A stretch of DNA of 64,000 nt from Paracoccus stylophorae (GTDB lineage Bacteria; Pseudomonadota; Alphaproteobacteria; Rhodobacterales; Rhodobacteraceae): contig NZ_CP067134.1 of NCBI RefSeq assembly GCF_028553765.1, forward strand, positions 1,097,001 through 1,161,000. Direction: 5' to 3'. Positions 1 through 9,589 of the stretch are shown here, piece after piece. A program made the position numbers and the translations under genes. The notes beneath the pieces are model-generated. The model worked only from the letters and a program-made list of their open reading frames with translations, was not told the DNA's origin and made no database searches. Within the stretch, counting starts at the first letter, position 1, and every line of letters starts with the position of its first letter.

Positions 1-454
1 TCGGCTGACAGCCCTGCATCAGCGATTCGTAGCTGCCCGAGTTGAGGTGATCGAGCTTGGACAAAAGCACCGCAGGGTTGCGCACGGCCACGAAGAATTC
101 GGCCTGCGCGTCGGGGAACAGGTTGGCCAGCGCGGCGGCGCGCGTGCCGATCTGCGGATAAAGCCCGTCGCGGCCGATGGCGCGGCCCGGCGCGCCCAGA
201 AGCGTGGGGGTGGACATGACCACCCGTTCCGGGGCGTCGCTGTCCAGCATCGCGTCCAGCATGATCTGCTGCATCTCGGGCGTGGCGGGGCCGCCGTTCA
301 GGGCCATGATCGCCTCTTCGAACAGGCCGCGATGGCGCGAGGGGACGACGATCTCGGTCCGGTGCCGGGTCAGCCATGCCCGGTTCGCAAGCAGGGTCTT
401 GAGCAGGCGGTCGCCGTCCGTGCCATGCACCCCGAGGTGGAAAACCATCTGCAT
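1..454 (-). CDS. Sulfotransferase-like hypothetical protein, C-terminus off the left edge
   Basis: The visible 151 residues start MQMVFHLGVHGTDGDRLLKT and contain FPDAQAEFFVAVRNPAVLL, which resembles the core strand and helix of nucleotide-dependent sulfotransferase-like proteins common in Rhodobacteraceae. I recall similar short uncharacterised proteins in that family, but no catalytic function is established. The start at 454 follows a GGAC stretch; an in-frame ATG at 487 would add 11 residues. The gene diverges from the iron permease at 556, so the 100-bp gap must hold both promoters. The end of the protein lies outside the window. Confidence 0.6.
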   Translation of the reverse strand, partial: MQMVFHLGVHGTDGDRLLKTLLANRAWLTRHRTEIVVPSRHRGLFEEAIMALNGGPATPEMQQIMLDAMLDSDAPERVVMSTPTLLGAPGRAIGRDGLYPQIGTRAAALANLFPDAQAEFFVAVRNPAVLLSKLDHLNSGSYESLMQGCQP

Positions 455-555
455 CTGTCCTGCCTCGTCCGTTCTTTCTGCAACCATCGGGTGTGGCGCC
501 GGCACACTAGCCGCCATTCGTGGACAGTCAATTCGCTTTGCAGTATCGCCTGAGC

Positions 556-2256
556 ATGAGCGTCACCGACAGCCCGCGGCGGTCCCCGCGCCGCCGCCGC
601 ATCCACGATCACGCGCTGCGGCACGGCGGCGGTCCGGCCTGGTCGCTGGCCGCCGTCGCCATCGCGGCGCTGGTGCTGATGCCGGTGGGCGCGGTGTTCT
701 GGCTGGCGCTGAACCCGGTCGAGAATATCTGGCCGCATCTGCTGTCCACGGTGATGCCGCGCTATACCATCAACACCGTCGTTCTGGCGGCGGGCACGGG
801 CGCGCTGGCGGCGGCGATGGGGACGGGTGCGGCGTGGCTGGTCAGCATGTACGATTTCCGCAGCCGGCGCGCGCTGGAATGGCTGCTGCTGCTGCCGCTG
901 GCGGTGCCGGCGTATATCGGCGCCTATGCGCTGGCCGATTTCCTGGATTACAGCGGGCCGGTCCAGACCGCGCTGCGCGGCTGGTTCGGCTGGTCCAGCG
1001 CGCGCGATTACTGGTTTCCCAATATCCGCTCGATCGAGGCGGCGATCCTGGTCCTGGCCTCGGCGCTGTATCCCTATGTCTATCTGCTGACGCGGGCGGC
1101 GCTGCACGAGCAATCGGGCAGCGCATACGAAGTCGCGCGCGCCCTGGGCACCGGGCCGTGGGCGGTGTTCCTGCGGCTGGGCCTGCCGCTGGCGCGGCCG
1201 GCCATCGTCGCGGGGTCGGCCATCGCGATGATGGAGGCGGTCGCAGATTACGGGGTCGTCAGCTATTTCGGGGTGCAGACGCTGAACACCGGCATCTTCA
1301 CCACCTGGCTGGAACGGCGCAACGCGGGCGGGGCGGCGCAGATTGCCTGCGTCATTCTGCTGGTGGTCGTGATCCTGGCGCTGTGGGAACGGTTCGGCCG
1401 GCGCAACGCCCGCTATCATCAAAGCGCGCGCCAGCCGCGCCCCATCGTGCGCCAGCGGCTGCACGGGATGCCCGCTCTGCTGGCGGCGCTGGCCTGCGCG
1501 CTGCCCTTCGGGCTGGGCTTCGTGCTGCCGGTGGCGGTGATCCTGAACTATGCGCTGGCCTATCCGCAGGGGTGGGTGACGCCGGGGCTGGCGCAGGCGG
1601 CGTGGCACACGGTCAGCCTGGGCGGGGTGGCTGCGGTGCTGACGGTGGGGCTGGCGCTGATCATGGTTTACGGCGTGCGCCTGTCGGGGCGGGCGATGCC
1701 GCGTCTGTTGCTGCCGGTGACGACGGTCGGCTATGCCGCGCCGGGGGCGGTGCTGGCGGTCGGTATCCTGATCCCGCTGGCGGCGCTGGACCACCGGATC
1801 GCGGATGGCTGGCTGGTGCTGACCGGGACCGATCCGGGGCTGATCCTGACCGGCAGCGGCGCGGCGATCGTGTTCGCCTATCTCGTCCGGTTCTTTGCCA
1901 TCGGGCAGGGCGCCATCGACGGGGCGTTCACCCGCGTCCCGCCCTCGTTGCCGATGGCGGCGCGGTCGCTGGGGCGGGACAATGCCGGCGTGCTGCGCGA
2001 CGTGTTCCTGCCGCTGATGCGCGGTTCGGTCGGGTCGGCGCTGCTGCTGGTCTTCGTCGATTGCTGCAAGGAACTGCCGGCGACGCTGCTGCTGCGGCCG
2101 TTCAACTATGAGACGCTGGCGACGCGGGTGCACGAAAAGGCCAGTCTTGAGGATCTGGGCAACGCCGCCCCCGCCGCGCTGCTGGTGATGGGTGTCGGGC
2201 TGCTGGCGGTCGCGCTGCTGGCGCGCGCCAATCTGGGGCCGCGGCGCAGGACCTGA
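556..2256 (+). CDS. Ferric iron ABC transporter permease, fused two-domain FbpB/SfuB type
   Basis: This 566-residue inner-membrane protein carries two tandem binding-protein-dependent permease domains, the architecture of FbpB/SfuB/HitB iron(III) permeases. After a basic N-terminus (RRSPRRRR) come about 12 hydrophobic segments. Each half has an EAA-type loop that contacts the ATPase: EVARALGTGPWAVFLRLGLP in the first and MAARSLGRDNAGVLRDVFLP in the second. I chose ATG 556 because a GTG at 520 would only add residues upstream of the basic start. No binding protein or ATPase gene lies beside it, so its partners must be encoded elsewhere. Substrate is assigned by family resemblance only. Confidence 0.85.
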   Translation: MSVTDSPRRSPRRRRIHDHALRHGGGPAWSLAAVAIAALVLMPVGAVFWLALNPVENIWPHLLSTVMPRYTINTVVLAAGTGALAAAMGTGAAWLVSMYDFRSRRALEWLLLLPLAVPAYIGAYALADFLDYSGPVQTALRGWFGWSSARDYWFPNIRSIEAAILVLASALYPYVYLLTRAALHEQSGSAYEVARALGTGPWAVFLRLGLPLARPAIVAGSAIAMMEAVADYGVVSYFGVQTLNTGIFTTWLERRNAGGAAQIACVILLVVVILALWERFGRRNARYHQSARQPRPIVRQRLHGMPALLAALACALPFGLGFVLPVAVILNYALAYPQGWVTPGLAQAAWHTVSLGGVAAVLTVGLALIMVYGVRLSGRAMPRLLLPVTTVGYAAPGAVLAVGILIPLAALDHRIADGWLVLTGTDPGLILTGSGAAIVFAYLVRFFAIGQGAIDGAFTRVPPSLPMAARSLGRDNAGVLRDVFLPLMRGSVGSALLLVFVDCCKELPATLLLRPFNYETLATRVHEKASLEDLGNAAPAALLVMGVGLLAVALLARANLGPRRRT

Positions 2257-2278
2257 GGCTGCGGACCTGAGGCTGCGG
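2251..2278. repeat. Two tandem copies of a 14-bp unit at the 3' end of the iron permease gene
   Basis: The unit acctgaggctgcgg occurs twice without a gap. The first copy carries the TGA stop of the permease gene and the second lies just after it, so duplication does not change the protein. It looks like a replication-slippage duplication. Confidence 0.7.
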
Positions 2279-2335
2279 GCCTGCGTCCGAGACGCTTGCG
2301 GCGCGGCGCGCGGGCGTGATAGAAACCCGCACGGC

Positions 2336-2410
2336 GCCCCTATAGCACAGCGGTAGTGCAGCGGTTTTGTAAACCGAAGGTCGGGAGTTCAAATCTCTCT
2401 GGGGGCACCA
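2336..2410 (+). tRNA. tRNA-Thr (anticodon TGT)
   Basis: A complete 75-nt cloverleaf with encoded CCA can be folded. The acceptor stem is GCCCCTA with TGGGGGC, the D stem GCAC/GTGC, and the anticodon loop TTTGTAA gives anticodon TGT. The T arm is GGGAG, TTCAAAT, CTCTC. The lowest anticodon-stem pair (position 27-43) is a G-A mismatch. It sits between the iron permease and the phosphodiesterase gene, both on the same strand. Confidence 0.95.
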
Positions 2411-2513
2411 TTTTTTTACGTCGGGCGGGGTGCGGGACCGGGGCGTGGTTTTCGGCGTGCCGGCCACGCGATCCCGCTTGAGCGTGTGCGGGCTTTGGCA
2501 TAGTCAGGCGGGC

Positions 2514-3347
2514 ATGCGTATTCTGTTTCTTGGTGACGTGATGGGCCGGGCGGGACGCCGGGCGATCACCGAGCGTCTGGCCGGGCTGCGCGACCGGCTG
2601 AAGGCGGATTTCGTCATCGTCAACGCCGAGAATGCCAGCGGCGGGCGCGGGGTGACGGCGGGTCACGCGCAACTGCTGCTGTCGTCGGGCGCGGATTGTC
2701 TGACGCTGGGCGATCATGCGTTCGATCAAAAGGACATGCTGGCCTTTATCGACCGCGAACCGCGCATCCTGCGGCCGCTGAACTTCGCCAGGGAGGCTCC
2801 GGGGCGCGGTGCGGGCGTGTTCGCCGATGCGCGCGGACGCAAGATCCTGGTGACGCAGGCGCTGGGCCAGGTGTTCATGTCGCGGCCCTATGACGATCCG
2901 TTCTCGGCGCTGGATGCGGTGCTGCGCGCGCATCCGCCCGGCGGCATGGTGCAGGCGGCGGTGGTGGACATCCATGCCGAGGCGACCAGCGAGAAGATGG
3001 CCTGCGGGCATTTCTGCGACGGGCGGGCCAGCCTGGTCGTGGGCACCCACACCCATGTGCCGACCGCGGATGCACAGATCCTGCGGCGCGGCACGGGGTA
3101 TCTGTCGGATGCGGGCATGTGCGGCGATTACGACAGCGTCATCGGCATGGAGAAGACCGAACCGCTGCGCCGCTTCATCACCGGCATGGCGCGCGAGCGG
3201 TTCACCCCCGCCCAGAACGAGGCGACGCTGGCCGGGGTGCTGGTCGAGACCGATGACCGCACCGGGCTGGCGCGCAGCATCCGGCCGGTGCGGCAGGGCG
3301 GCAGGCTGGCGCCGACCGAGGCCGAAGACGGGGCCGGCGGTGGCTGA
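2514..3347 (+). CDS. YmdB-family metallophosphoesterase (TIGR00282 type)
   Basis: The 277-residue protein matches the YmdB family, whose studied members are di-metal 2',3'-cyclic nucleotide phosphodiesterases. Metal-binding motifs occur in order: GDVMGRAGRR at the start, NAENASGGRG, GDHAFD, VDIHAEATSEK, GTHTHVPTAD and DAGMCGDYDS. The start MRILFLGDVMG at 2514 gives the usual family length; earlier in-frame codons add sequence atypical for the family. It lies 103 bp after tRNA-Thr. In Bacillus the homologue affects RNA turnover and biofilm; its role in alphaproteobacteria is not known to me. Confidence 0.88.
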   Translation: MRILFLGDVMGRAGRRAITERLAGLRDRLKADFVIVNAENASGGRGVTAGHAQLLLSSGADCLTLGDHAFDQKDMLAFIDREPRILRPLNFAREAPGRGAGVFADARGRKILVTQALGQVFMSRPYDDPFSALDAVLRAHPPGGMVQAAVVDIHAEATSEKMACGHFCDGRASLVVGTHTHVPTADAQILRRGTGYLSDAGMCGDYDSVIGMEKTEPLRRFITGMARERFTPAQNEATLAGVLVETDDRTGLARSIRPVRQGGRLAPTEAEDGAGGG

Positions 3348-3440
3348 GGAACATGCGCCATGTGCCGCCTTGCGGCGTGGCGCGAAATCGGCGCAAGATG
3401 CGCGGGTTGGCCGCAGGGCAGTCGGAATCGCGAGATGTGA

Positions 3441-5228
3441 ATGTTCGGAATTGAACTGACCGGAACCGTGGCCGCGGTCACGACGCTGTTCATCATCATC
3501 GGCATGCTGACCCTGTTCGTCCGCGAGACCTATCCGCCCGAGGTCACGGCGATTCTGGGCGCGGTCGTGCTGCTGGGCCTGGGGATTCTGGATGTCGATC
3601 ACGTCGGCGGGGTGCTGTCGAACCCGGCGCCCTGGACCATCGCGTTCATGTTCATCATCGTGGGCGGGCTGGTGCGGACCGGGGCGCTGGACTGGATCGG
3701 TCAGCGCGCGGCGCGCCATGCGGGCGGCCATCCGATGCTGACCCTGGGGCTGGTGTCCTGCGCGGTCTGCGGGATGTCGGCCTTTGTGAACAACACGCCC
3801 TTGGTCGTGGTGATGATGCCGATCTTCATGCAGCTGGCCAAGGAGATGGGAAAATCCCCATCCAAGCTGTTGATCCCGCTGTCCTACCTGTCGATCCTCG
3901 GCGGCACGATGACGATGATCGGCACCTCGACCAACCTGCTGGTTGACGGGGTCGCGCGCAGTTCGGGGCTGGCGCCGTTCAGCATCTTCGAGATCACGCC
4001 GGTCGGTCTGCCGATGGCGCTGGTGGGCATCGTCTATCTGCTGCTGTTCGCGCCCCGGCTGCTGCCCGATCGCGATTCGATGTCGCAGCTGATGTCGGGC
4101 CGCTCGAAGATGAAATTCTTCACCGAGGTGGCGATTCCCGAGGATTCGGCCCTGATCGGCAAGGGGCTGGACGAGGTGGACATCTTCAGCCGCGACACCG
4201 CCCGCGTGATCGACGTGCTGCGCGGCGACGCCTCGTTGCGGCGCGACCTGCCCGCCGTCCGGCTGGAGGCGGGCGACCGCGTGGTTCTGCGCACGCCGAT
4301 GTCCGAGGTTCTGGGCCTTCAGAGCCACAAGGATCTGCGGATGGTGGACAAGCTGAGTTCGGTGCAGACCTCGACGGTCGAGGTGCTGATCACGCCGGGC
4401 TGCCACATGGTCGGGCGCAGCCTGGGCTCGATGCGGCTGCGGCGGCGTTACGGCGTCTATGTGCTGGCCGCGCATCGCAAGAACCAGAATATCGGCCGCC
4501 AGCTGGACGATCTGGTGGTGCGCGTCGGCGACACGCTGCTGCTGGAGGGGGCGCCCGCCGATATCCAGCGTCTGGCCGGCGAGATGGACATGGTCGAGGT
4601 CAACGCGCCCTCGGACCGCGCGTTCCGGCGCAAGCACGCGCCCATCGTGGTCGCCACGCTGGCCGCCGTGGTGGTGCTGTCGGCGTTCGAGGTCGCGCCG
4701 ATCCTGCTGCTGGCCTTCATCGGCGTGGCGGTGGTGCTGGGCACGCGCTGCATCGACGCCGACGAGGCGCTGAGTTTCGTCGATGGCCGGCTGATGGCGC
4801 TGATCTTTGCGATGCTGGCCGTGGGGGTCGGGCTGGAAAATTCCGGCGCGGTCGAACTGATCGTGACGCGGGTGGCGCCGTGGCTGGCCGAGATCCCAAG
4901 CTGGGGGCTGGTGCTGGCCGTGTATCTGCTGGCGATGGTGCTGACCGAGACGGTGACGAACAACGCGGTGGCGGTGATCGTGACGCCGGTGGCAATTTCC
5001 CTGGGCAACCAGCTGGGGGTCGATCCGCGCCCGTTGGTGATCGCGGTGATGATGGGCGCCTCGGCCAGTTTCGCCACGCCCATCGGCTATCAGACGAACA
5101 CGCTGGTCTATGGGCCGGGCGGCTATCGTTTTGCCGATTTCATCCGCGTGGGCCTGCCGCTGAACCTGCTGATGGCGATCACGGCCGCGACGGTCATTCC
5201 GATCTTCTGGCCGCTGACGGGCGGCTGA
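3441..5228 (+). CDS. SLC13/DASS-family transporter with central TrkA-C (RCK_C) domains
   Basis: This 595-residue inner-membrane protein has N- and C-terminal hydrophobic halves, each with a conserved SLC13-type motif: VNNTPLVVVMMP in the first and TNNAVAVIVTP in the second. They are separated by a soluble stretch of about 200 residues (roughly 210-410) with two TrkA-C regulatory repeats, recognisable by AGDRVVLRTP and VGDTLLLEGAP. Family members move sulfate, dicarboxylates or related anions with Na+; the substrate cannot be read from sequence. It converges on a paralogue at 5239 with a gap of only 10 bp. Confidence 0.85.
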   Translation: MFGIELTGTVAAVTTLFIIIGMLTLFVRETYPPEVTAILGAVVLLGLGILDVDHVGGVLSNPAPWTIAFMFIIVGGLVRTGALDWIGQRAARHAGGHPMLTLGLVSCAVCGMSAFVNNTPLVVVMMPIFMQLAKEMGKSPSKLLIPLSYLSILGGTMTMIGTSTNLLVDGVARSSGLAPFSIFEITPVGLPMALVGIVYLLLFAPRLLPDRDSMSQLMSGRSKMKFFTEVAIPEDSALIGKGLDEVDIFSRDTARVIDVLRGDASLRRDLPAVRLEAGDRVVLRTPMSEVLGLQSHKDLRMVDKLSSVQTSTVEVLITPGCHMVGRSLGSMRLRRRYGVYVLAAHRKNQNIGRQLDDLVVRVGDTLLLEGAPADIQRLAGEMDMVEVNAPSDRAFRRKHAPIVVATLAAVVVLSAFEVAPILLLAFIGVAVVLGTRCIDADEALSFVDGRLMALIFAMLAVGVGLENSGAVELIVTRVAPWLAEIPSWGLVLAVYLLAMVLTETVTNNAVAVIVTPVAISLGNQLGVDPRPLVIAVMMGASASFATPIGYQTNTLVYGPGGYRFADFIRVGLPLNLLMAITAATVIPIFWPLTGG

Positions 5229-5238
5229 GGGGCCGCGG

Positions 5239-7032
5239 TTACAGCGGCCAGACGATCAGCAGCAGCGGCACCCCCACCGCCAGCACGATGATTTCCAGCG
5301 GCAGGCCCATGCGCCAGTAATCGCCGAACCGGTAATCGCCGGGGCCGAGGACCAGGGTGTTGTTCTGGTGGCCGATGGGCGTCAGGAACGCGCACGAGGC
5401 CGAGACGGCCACCCCCATCAGAAACGCATCGGGCTGCACGTCAAGCTGCTGGGCCAGCCGGATGCCCACCGGCGCGGCGACGATGGTGGTGGCGTTGTTG
5501 TTCAGCACGCTGGACAGAAGCATGGTCGCCACCATCAGCAGCGTCAGCCCGACCCATGCCGGATAGCCCTGCGTCGCGCTGGCCAGAAGCGCCGCGATCA
5601 GCGCCGTGCCGCCGGTCTGGTCCAGCGCCAGACCCAGAGGGATCATCGAGCCAAGCAGCACGATCACCGGCCAGTCGACGTGATCGTAAAGCTCGTTGAT
5701 CGACAGCACGCCGGTCAGCACATAGGCGACGATCACGCAGCCAAGGGCGATCGACATGCTGACCCAGCCCAGGCTGGTGACTAGCACGGCGGCGGCGAAC
5801 AGCAGGATCGCGGTCAGCATCCGCCCCTCGCGCTGGACCGGCAGGCTGCCGCGATCCAGACGCAGGATGTCCGAGGCGGCCAGCACGTCATCGACCCGGC
5901 TTTCGGGCACCAGCAGCAGCAGCATGTCGCCGGCCATGATCTCTTGCCGGGGCAGGGCCGCGCGCATGGCGATGCCGCGCCGGCGCATGCCGATCAGCAC
6001 GCTGTCATAGCGGTTCACGAGGCCGAAGGACTGCGCCGTGCGGCCGATGATGGCGGCCTTGACCGGCACCAGGCATTCGATCAGGCTTTGGCCCTCGACA
6101 TCCTTGCGGGCGCGCGGCTCGACCCGTCCGTCGGGAAAGGCCAGCTTGCTGTTCGAGCGGTATTCGTCCAGCGCCGCGGGGTCGGCGCGCAGCAGCAGCA
6201 CATCGCCCGGTTCCAGGATCTGGCTGTCCAGATCCTGTTCCACGACATGGCCGTGCCGCATGATGCCGATCAGCCGCACCCCGGCGGTCTGCGCGACCTT
6301 GCGCGCATCGGCCATGGCCTCGCCGTTCAGGTCGCTGGTCTCGGTCACGACCAGCCGCGCCAGATAGCGGCGCGGGCGGCCGGCGCCGCCGCTGCCGCCG
6401 CCGCCCTTGACCGGGATCAGCCGCCAGCCGACCAGCGCCACGAAGGCGATGCCGGCGGCGGCCACCGCCGCGCCGACGGGCAGGAAGTCGAACATGCGGT
6501 AAGGCTCTCCCAGGACCTGGTTGCGATAGCTGGACACGATCAGGTTCGGCGGCGTGCCGATCAGCGTCAGCATCCCGCCCAGGATCGTCGCGAAGGCCAG
6601 CGGCATCAGCGTCAGCCCGGCGGCGCGCCCGACCTTGCGCGCGGCCTGCATGTCCACCGGCATCAGCATGGCCAGCGCCGCGATATTGTTCATGAAGCCC
6701 GACAGCACCCCGCCGACCCCGCCGAACAGCAGGATATGCCCGGTGGTCGAGCGGGTGTCGCTGGCCAGCATCCGGCTGAGCCGCGAGACAGCCCCGGTGC
6801 GGGTCAGCCCGGCCGTGGCGATCAGCACCAGCGCCACGATCATCGTCGTCGGGTTGCCAAAGCCGGAAAACGCCTGATCGGCCGGCACCACCCCGGCCAG
6901 CACGGCGGCCATCAATCCGCCGAAGGCCACCAGATCGTGTCGCCAGCGCCCCCAGCACATCAGCACCATCATCAGCGTGAAGATCGAGAACAGGATGATC
7001 TGGGCAAAGTTCAGCATCAATCTCTCGCGCAT
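5239..7032 (-). CDS. SLC13/DASS-family transporter with TrkA-C domains, paralogue of its convergent neighbour
   Basis: The 597-residue product has the same plan as the gene it faces: hydrophobic halves around two TrkA-C repeats ([10 protein letters not shown] and [10 protein letters not shown]) and the duplicated motifs [12 protein letters not shown] and [12 protein letters not shown]. Near the C-terminus, [20 protein letters not shown] parallels FATPIGYQTNTLVYGPGGYR in the neighbour. A second Met at residue 6 (7017) is an alternative start. Substrate is unknown; sulfate or dicarboxylate are family possibilities. The overall divergence suggests an old duplication rather than a recent one. Confidence 0.85.
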   Translation of the reverse strand: MRERLMLNFAQIILFSIFTLMMVLMCWGRWRHDLVAFGGLMAAVLAGVVPADQAFSGFGNPTTMIVALVLIATAGLTRTGAVSRLSRMLASDTRSTTGHILLFGGVGGVLSGFMNNIAALAMLMPVDMQAARKVGRAAGLTLMPLAFATILGGMLTLIGTPPNLIVSSYRNQVLGEPYRMFDFLPVGAAVAAAGIAFVALVGWRLIPVKGGGGSGGAGRPRRYLARLVVTETSDLNGEAMADARKVAQTAGVRLIGIMRHGHVVEQDLDSQILEPGDVLLLRADPAALDEYRSNSKLAFPDGRVEPRARKDVEGQSLIECLVPVKAAIIGRTAQSFGLVNRYDSVLIGMRRRGIAMRAALPRQEIMAGDMLLLLVPESRVDDVLAASDILRLDRGSLPVQREGRMLTAILLFAAAVLVTSLGWVSMSIALGCVIVAYVLTGVLSINELYDHVDWPVIVLLGSMIPLGLALDQTGGTALIAALLASATQGYPAWVGLTLLMVATMLLSSVLNNNATTIVAAPVGIRLAQQLDVQPDAFLMGVAVSASCAFLTPIGHQNNTLVLGPGDYRFGDYWRMGLPLEIIVLAVGVPLLLIVWPL

Positions 7033-7151
7033 GGGACGGTGGGCGCCGGGTCAACGTCCGGGCGGCGGTTCGGGTCCGTCTTGCGATGGGGCGGGTCGCT
7101 GGACTAAAAGCGCGCGAATCCGGATTTCACGACATCGAAGGACGACCGACC

Positions 7152-7895
7152 ATGGCAGGTCATTCCAAATGGGCCAATATCCAGCATCGCAAGGGCCGGC
7201 AGGATGCCGCGCGCTCGAAGCTGTTTTCCAAGCTTTCCAAGGAGATCACCGTCGCCGCGAAGATGGGCGATCCCGATCCCGAAAAGAACCCGCGCCTGCG
7301 GCTGGCGGTGAAGGAGGCCAAGTCGAATTCGGTCCCCAAGGACGTGATCGACCGCGCGATCCGCAAGTCGCAGGGCGGCGACGCCGAGAATTACGAGGAA
7401 ATCCGTTACGAAGGCTATGGCCCGAACGGGATCGCGCTGGTGGTCGAGGCGATGACCGACAACCGCAACCGCACCGCGTCGAACGTGCGCAGCTATTTCA
7501 CCAAGTCGGGCGGCGATCTGGGGCAGACGGGGTCGGTCAGCTTCATGTTCGACCGGGTGGGCGAGATCGTCTATCCGGCATCGGCGGGCGATGCCGACAC
7601 GGTGATGCTGGCGGCGATCGAGGCCGGCGCGAGCGACGTGGAAAGCGACGCGGACGGGCACTGGATCTATTGCGCCGACACCGACCTGAACGAGGTCGCC
7701 GGCGCGCTTGAGGCCGCCCTGGGCGAATCCGAATCGACGAAGCTGATCTGGAAGCCGCAGGCGCCGACCGAGATCACCGATGTCGAGACGGCGCAGAAGC
7801 TGATGAAGCTGATCGACACGCTGGAAGACGACGACGACGTGCAGAACGTCACCGGCAATTTCGACTTGTCCGAAGAGGTCGCCGCACAGCTGTAA
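7152..7895 (+). CDS. YebC/PmpR-family protein (TACO1 homologue)
   Basis: The 247-residue protein opens with the diagnostic [19 protein letters not shown] and continues with [28 protein letters not shown] and [15 protein letters not shown], which are YebC family signatures. Members were annotated as DNA-binding regulators, and recent work connects them with translation of proline-rich sequences. An upstream in-frame ATG at 7086 would add an unrelated leader; 7152 fits the family and is preceded by GAAGGACGACCGACC. It is transcribed alone and followed by an intergenic repeat element. Confidence 0.93.
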   Translation: MAGHSKWANIQHRKGRQDAARSKLFSKLSKEITVAAKMGDPDPEKNPRLRLAVKEAKSNSVPKDVIDRAIRKSQGGDAENYEEIRYEGYGPNGIALVVEAMTDNRNRTASNVRSYFTKSGGDLGQTGSVSFMFDRVGEIVYPASAGDADTVMLAAIEAGASDVESDADGHWIYCADTDLNEVAGALEAALGESESTKLIWKPQAPTEITDVETAQKLMKLIDTLEDDDDVQNVTGNFDLSEEVAAQL

Positions 7896-7925
7896 GCTGC
7901 GCGGTTCCCGGCCGGGGGCGGTGGC

Positions 7926-7994
7926 GGGGGGCGTTGCCCCCCGGTCGCTGCGCGACTCCCCCCAAGGTATTTGGAAAGAGGGCGAGGGGCGGGG
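7926..7994 (+). repeat. Intergenic palindromic repeat, copy A
   Basis: A hairpin GGGGGGC-GTT-GCCCCCC is followed by a second short stem (GGTCGC/GCGACT), then CCCCCCAAGGTATTTGGAAAG and a tail GGGCGAGGGGCGGGG. A near match lies after recA at 24391, and related pieces flank the macro-domain gene near 48.2 and 48.75 kb. It fills the gap between the YebC gene and the convergent argP-like gene, and may end transcription of either. Confidence 0.7.
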
Positions 7995-7999
7995 TGTCG

Positions 8000-8884
8000 T
8001 CAGTTCGGCTGCGGCCCGGCGGGCGGCAGCAGGTGGGTGCGGGCGGAAGCCACGATCGAGCGGGTCAGGGCGGCGATGGCGGGGGCGGTGATGCGCGCCG
8101 TCTGCCATGTCAGCGTCACATCCAGCGGCAGGTCGGGCGACAGGTCGATCAGGGAACCTGTGGCAAGATCGTCGGCAATCGTCATTTCGGGGTTGAGACC
8201 CCAGCCCATCCCCAGCCGCGTCGCCTGCGCGAAGGCCTGCGACGAGGGCAGCTGATGGATCGGCAGGGCGATGCGGCGGCCGGTCAGGGCCCGCACCCAC
8301 CGATCCTGCAACCCGTCCTTGGCGTTGAAGCGCAGCGAGGGCGCGCGCGCGAGGCTGGCCGGGGTGACGCCGTCGGGAAAGTGCCTTTGCACAAAATCCG
8401 GGCTGGCCGTCGCGCGATAGCGCATGCGCCCCAGCACGACGCAGTCGCAGCCGCCGACCGGGCGCGTGTCGCCGGTGATGGCGGCGGCGACCCGGCCGGT
8501 TTTCAGCCAGTCCTGGGCGTGGTCCTGATCGTCGATCACCAGATCCAGCAGGCCGGGCGCCGCCGCCAGCGGCGACATCGCTCAGCTTGCGAGGCTGTCG
8601 GCGTTGACCGCGATGCGGATGACGGGCGGGGCGCCGTCGGCGGGGCCGGGCAGGGGGCTTTCCAGCAGCCGCACCCGGTCCAGATGCGCGGCAAGGCGCA
8701 GCCCGGTGGGCGTGGCGCGCAGCGGCGGGCCGCGGTCGATCAGCACGCAGCCCATCCGGTTTTCCAGCGACCGGATCCGCTGCGAGATGGCCGAGGGCGT
8801 GACCGACAGCGCATGGGCCGCCGCCTCGAACGAGTTGCGGCGCAGGATCTCGGCCAAGGCCAGCAGGGCGGGATAGTCCTGCAT
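8000..8884 (-). pseudogene. argP: argP/lysG-like LysR-family regulator interrupted by an in-frame TGA
   Basis: Two open stretches in one frame make up a complete LysR regulator of the ArgP/LysG class. The first has the helix-turn-helix (SFEAAAHALSVTPSAISQRIR) and runs to NADSLAS, where TGA at 8584-8582 stops it; the frame continues with AMSPLAAAPGLLDLV and a full effector domain. E. coli ArgP reads NADSLATW at this place, so TGA replaces a conserved Trp (TGG). It diverges from lysE at 8966, the usual regulator-exporter pair. Start is taken at MQDYPALLALAEIL (8884); ATG 8917 would add 11 residues. It could be a real nonsense mutation or a base-call error. Confidence 0.85.
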
Positions 8885-8965
8885 CAGTCGCGCTTCATCC
8901 GCATCAGGACAATTCATTTCAGTTAATCCGTGCGCCATGCCATCCACAAGGCCGGAGGTGCGGCC

Positions 8966-9559
8966 ATGACATCCTTTCTGGCGGGTCTGGGAACCGGTCT
9001 GTCGCTGATCGTGGCGATCGGGGCGCAGAACGCGTTCGTGCTGAAACAGGGTCTGCTGCGGCGTCACGTGCTGGCGGTCTGCCTGTTCTGCGCCGCGTCG
9101 GACGCGCTGCTGATCGCGCTGGGCGTGGGCGGCATGGCCGCGGCGGGCGCGCGGTTTCCGTGGCTGGTTGCCGCGATGCGCTGGGGCGGGGTGGCGTTTC
9201 TGCTGTGGTACGGGCTGCGGTCGTTCCGCGCCGCGCTGCGGGGCGGCGACGCGCTGCGGCCGGCCGGTCGCGGCGACGGGCTGGCCGCCACGCTGCTGAC
9301 CGCCGCGGCGCTGACCTGGCTGAACCCGCATGTCTGGCTGGACACGGTGGTTCTGCTGGGGGCGGTGTCGTCGCAATGGCCGGACCGGCGCGGCTTTGCC
9401 GCGGGGGCGATCTGCGGATCGTTCCTGTTCTTCTTCGCGCTGGGCTATGGTGCGCGGCTGCTGGCGCCGGTCTTCGCGCGGCCTCGCGCCTGGCAATGGC
9501 TGGAGGCCGGTGTGGGTGCCATCATGTGGGCCATCGCCGCGCGTCTGGCGCTGGGCTGA
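8966..9559 (+). CDS. lysE: LysE/ArgO-family basic amino acid exporter
   Basis: The 197-residue membrane protein begins MTSFLAGLGTGLSLIVAIGA QNAFVLKQG, with the LysE family motif GAQNAFVLKQGL in TM1 and NPHVWLDTVVLLG in the middle. About six hydrophobic segments are visible. LysE/ArgO proteins export lysine or arginine when cytoplasmic levels rise, for example during growth on peptides. The start at 8966 fits the family; the earlier in-frame codon at 8930 would add a non-family leader. The divergent argP-like regulator carries a premature stop, so control of this gene may be altered. Confidence 0.92.
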   Translation: MTSFLAGLGTGLSLIVAIGAQNAFVLKQGLLRRHVLAVCLFCAASDALLIALGVGGMAAAGARFPWLVAAMRWGGVAFLLWYGLRSFRAALRGGDALRPAGRGDGLAATLLTAAALTWLNPHVWLDTVVLLGAVSSQWPDRRGFAAGAICGSFLFFFALGYGARLLAPVFARPRAWQWLEAGVGAIMWAIAARLALG

Positions 9560-9589
9560 CGGGGCTTGCGGCGGCGCGGGAAAGCGGTC

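Noticed and set aside
2340..4637. Very long open frames on the strand opposite real genes (for example about 765 codons across the YmdB and SLC13 genes)
   Set aside because: They are rich in His, Arg, Gln and Pro, lack any family motif and lie antisense to clear genes; high GC3 removes stop codons from these frames.
8582..8584. TGA in the argP-like gene as a selenocysteine codon
   Set aside because: Homologues have Trp there, not Cys, and no SECIS-like element or selenocysteine genes are visible.
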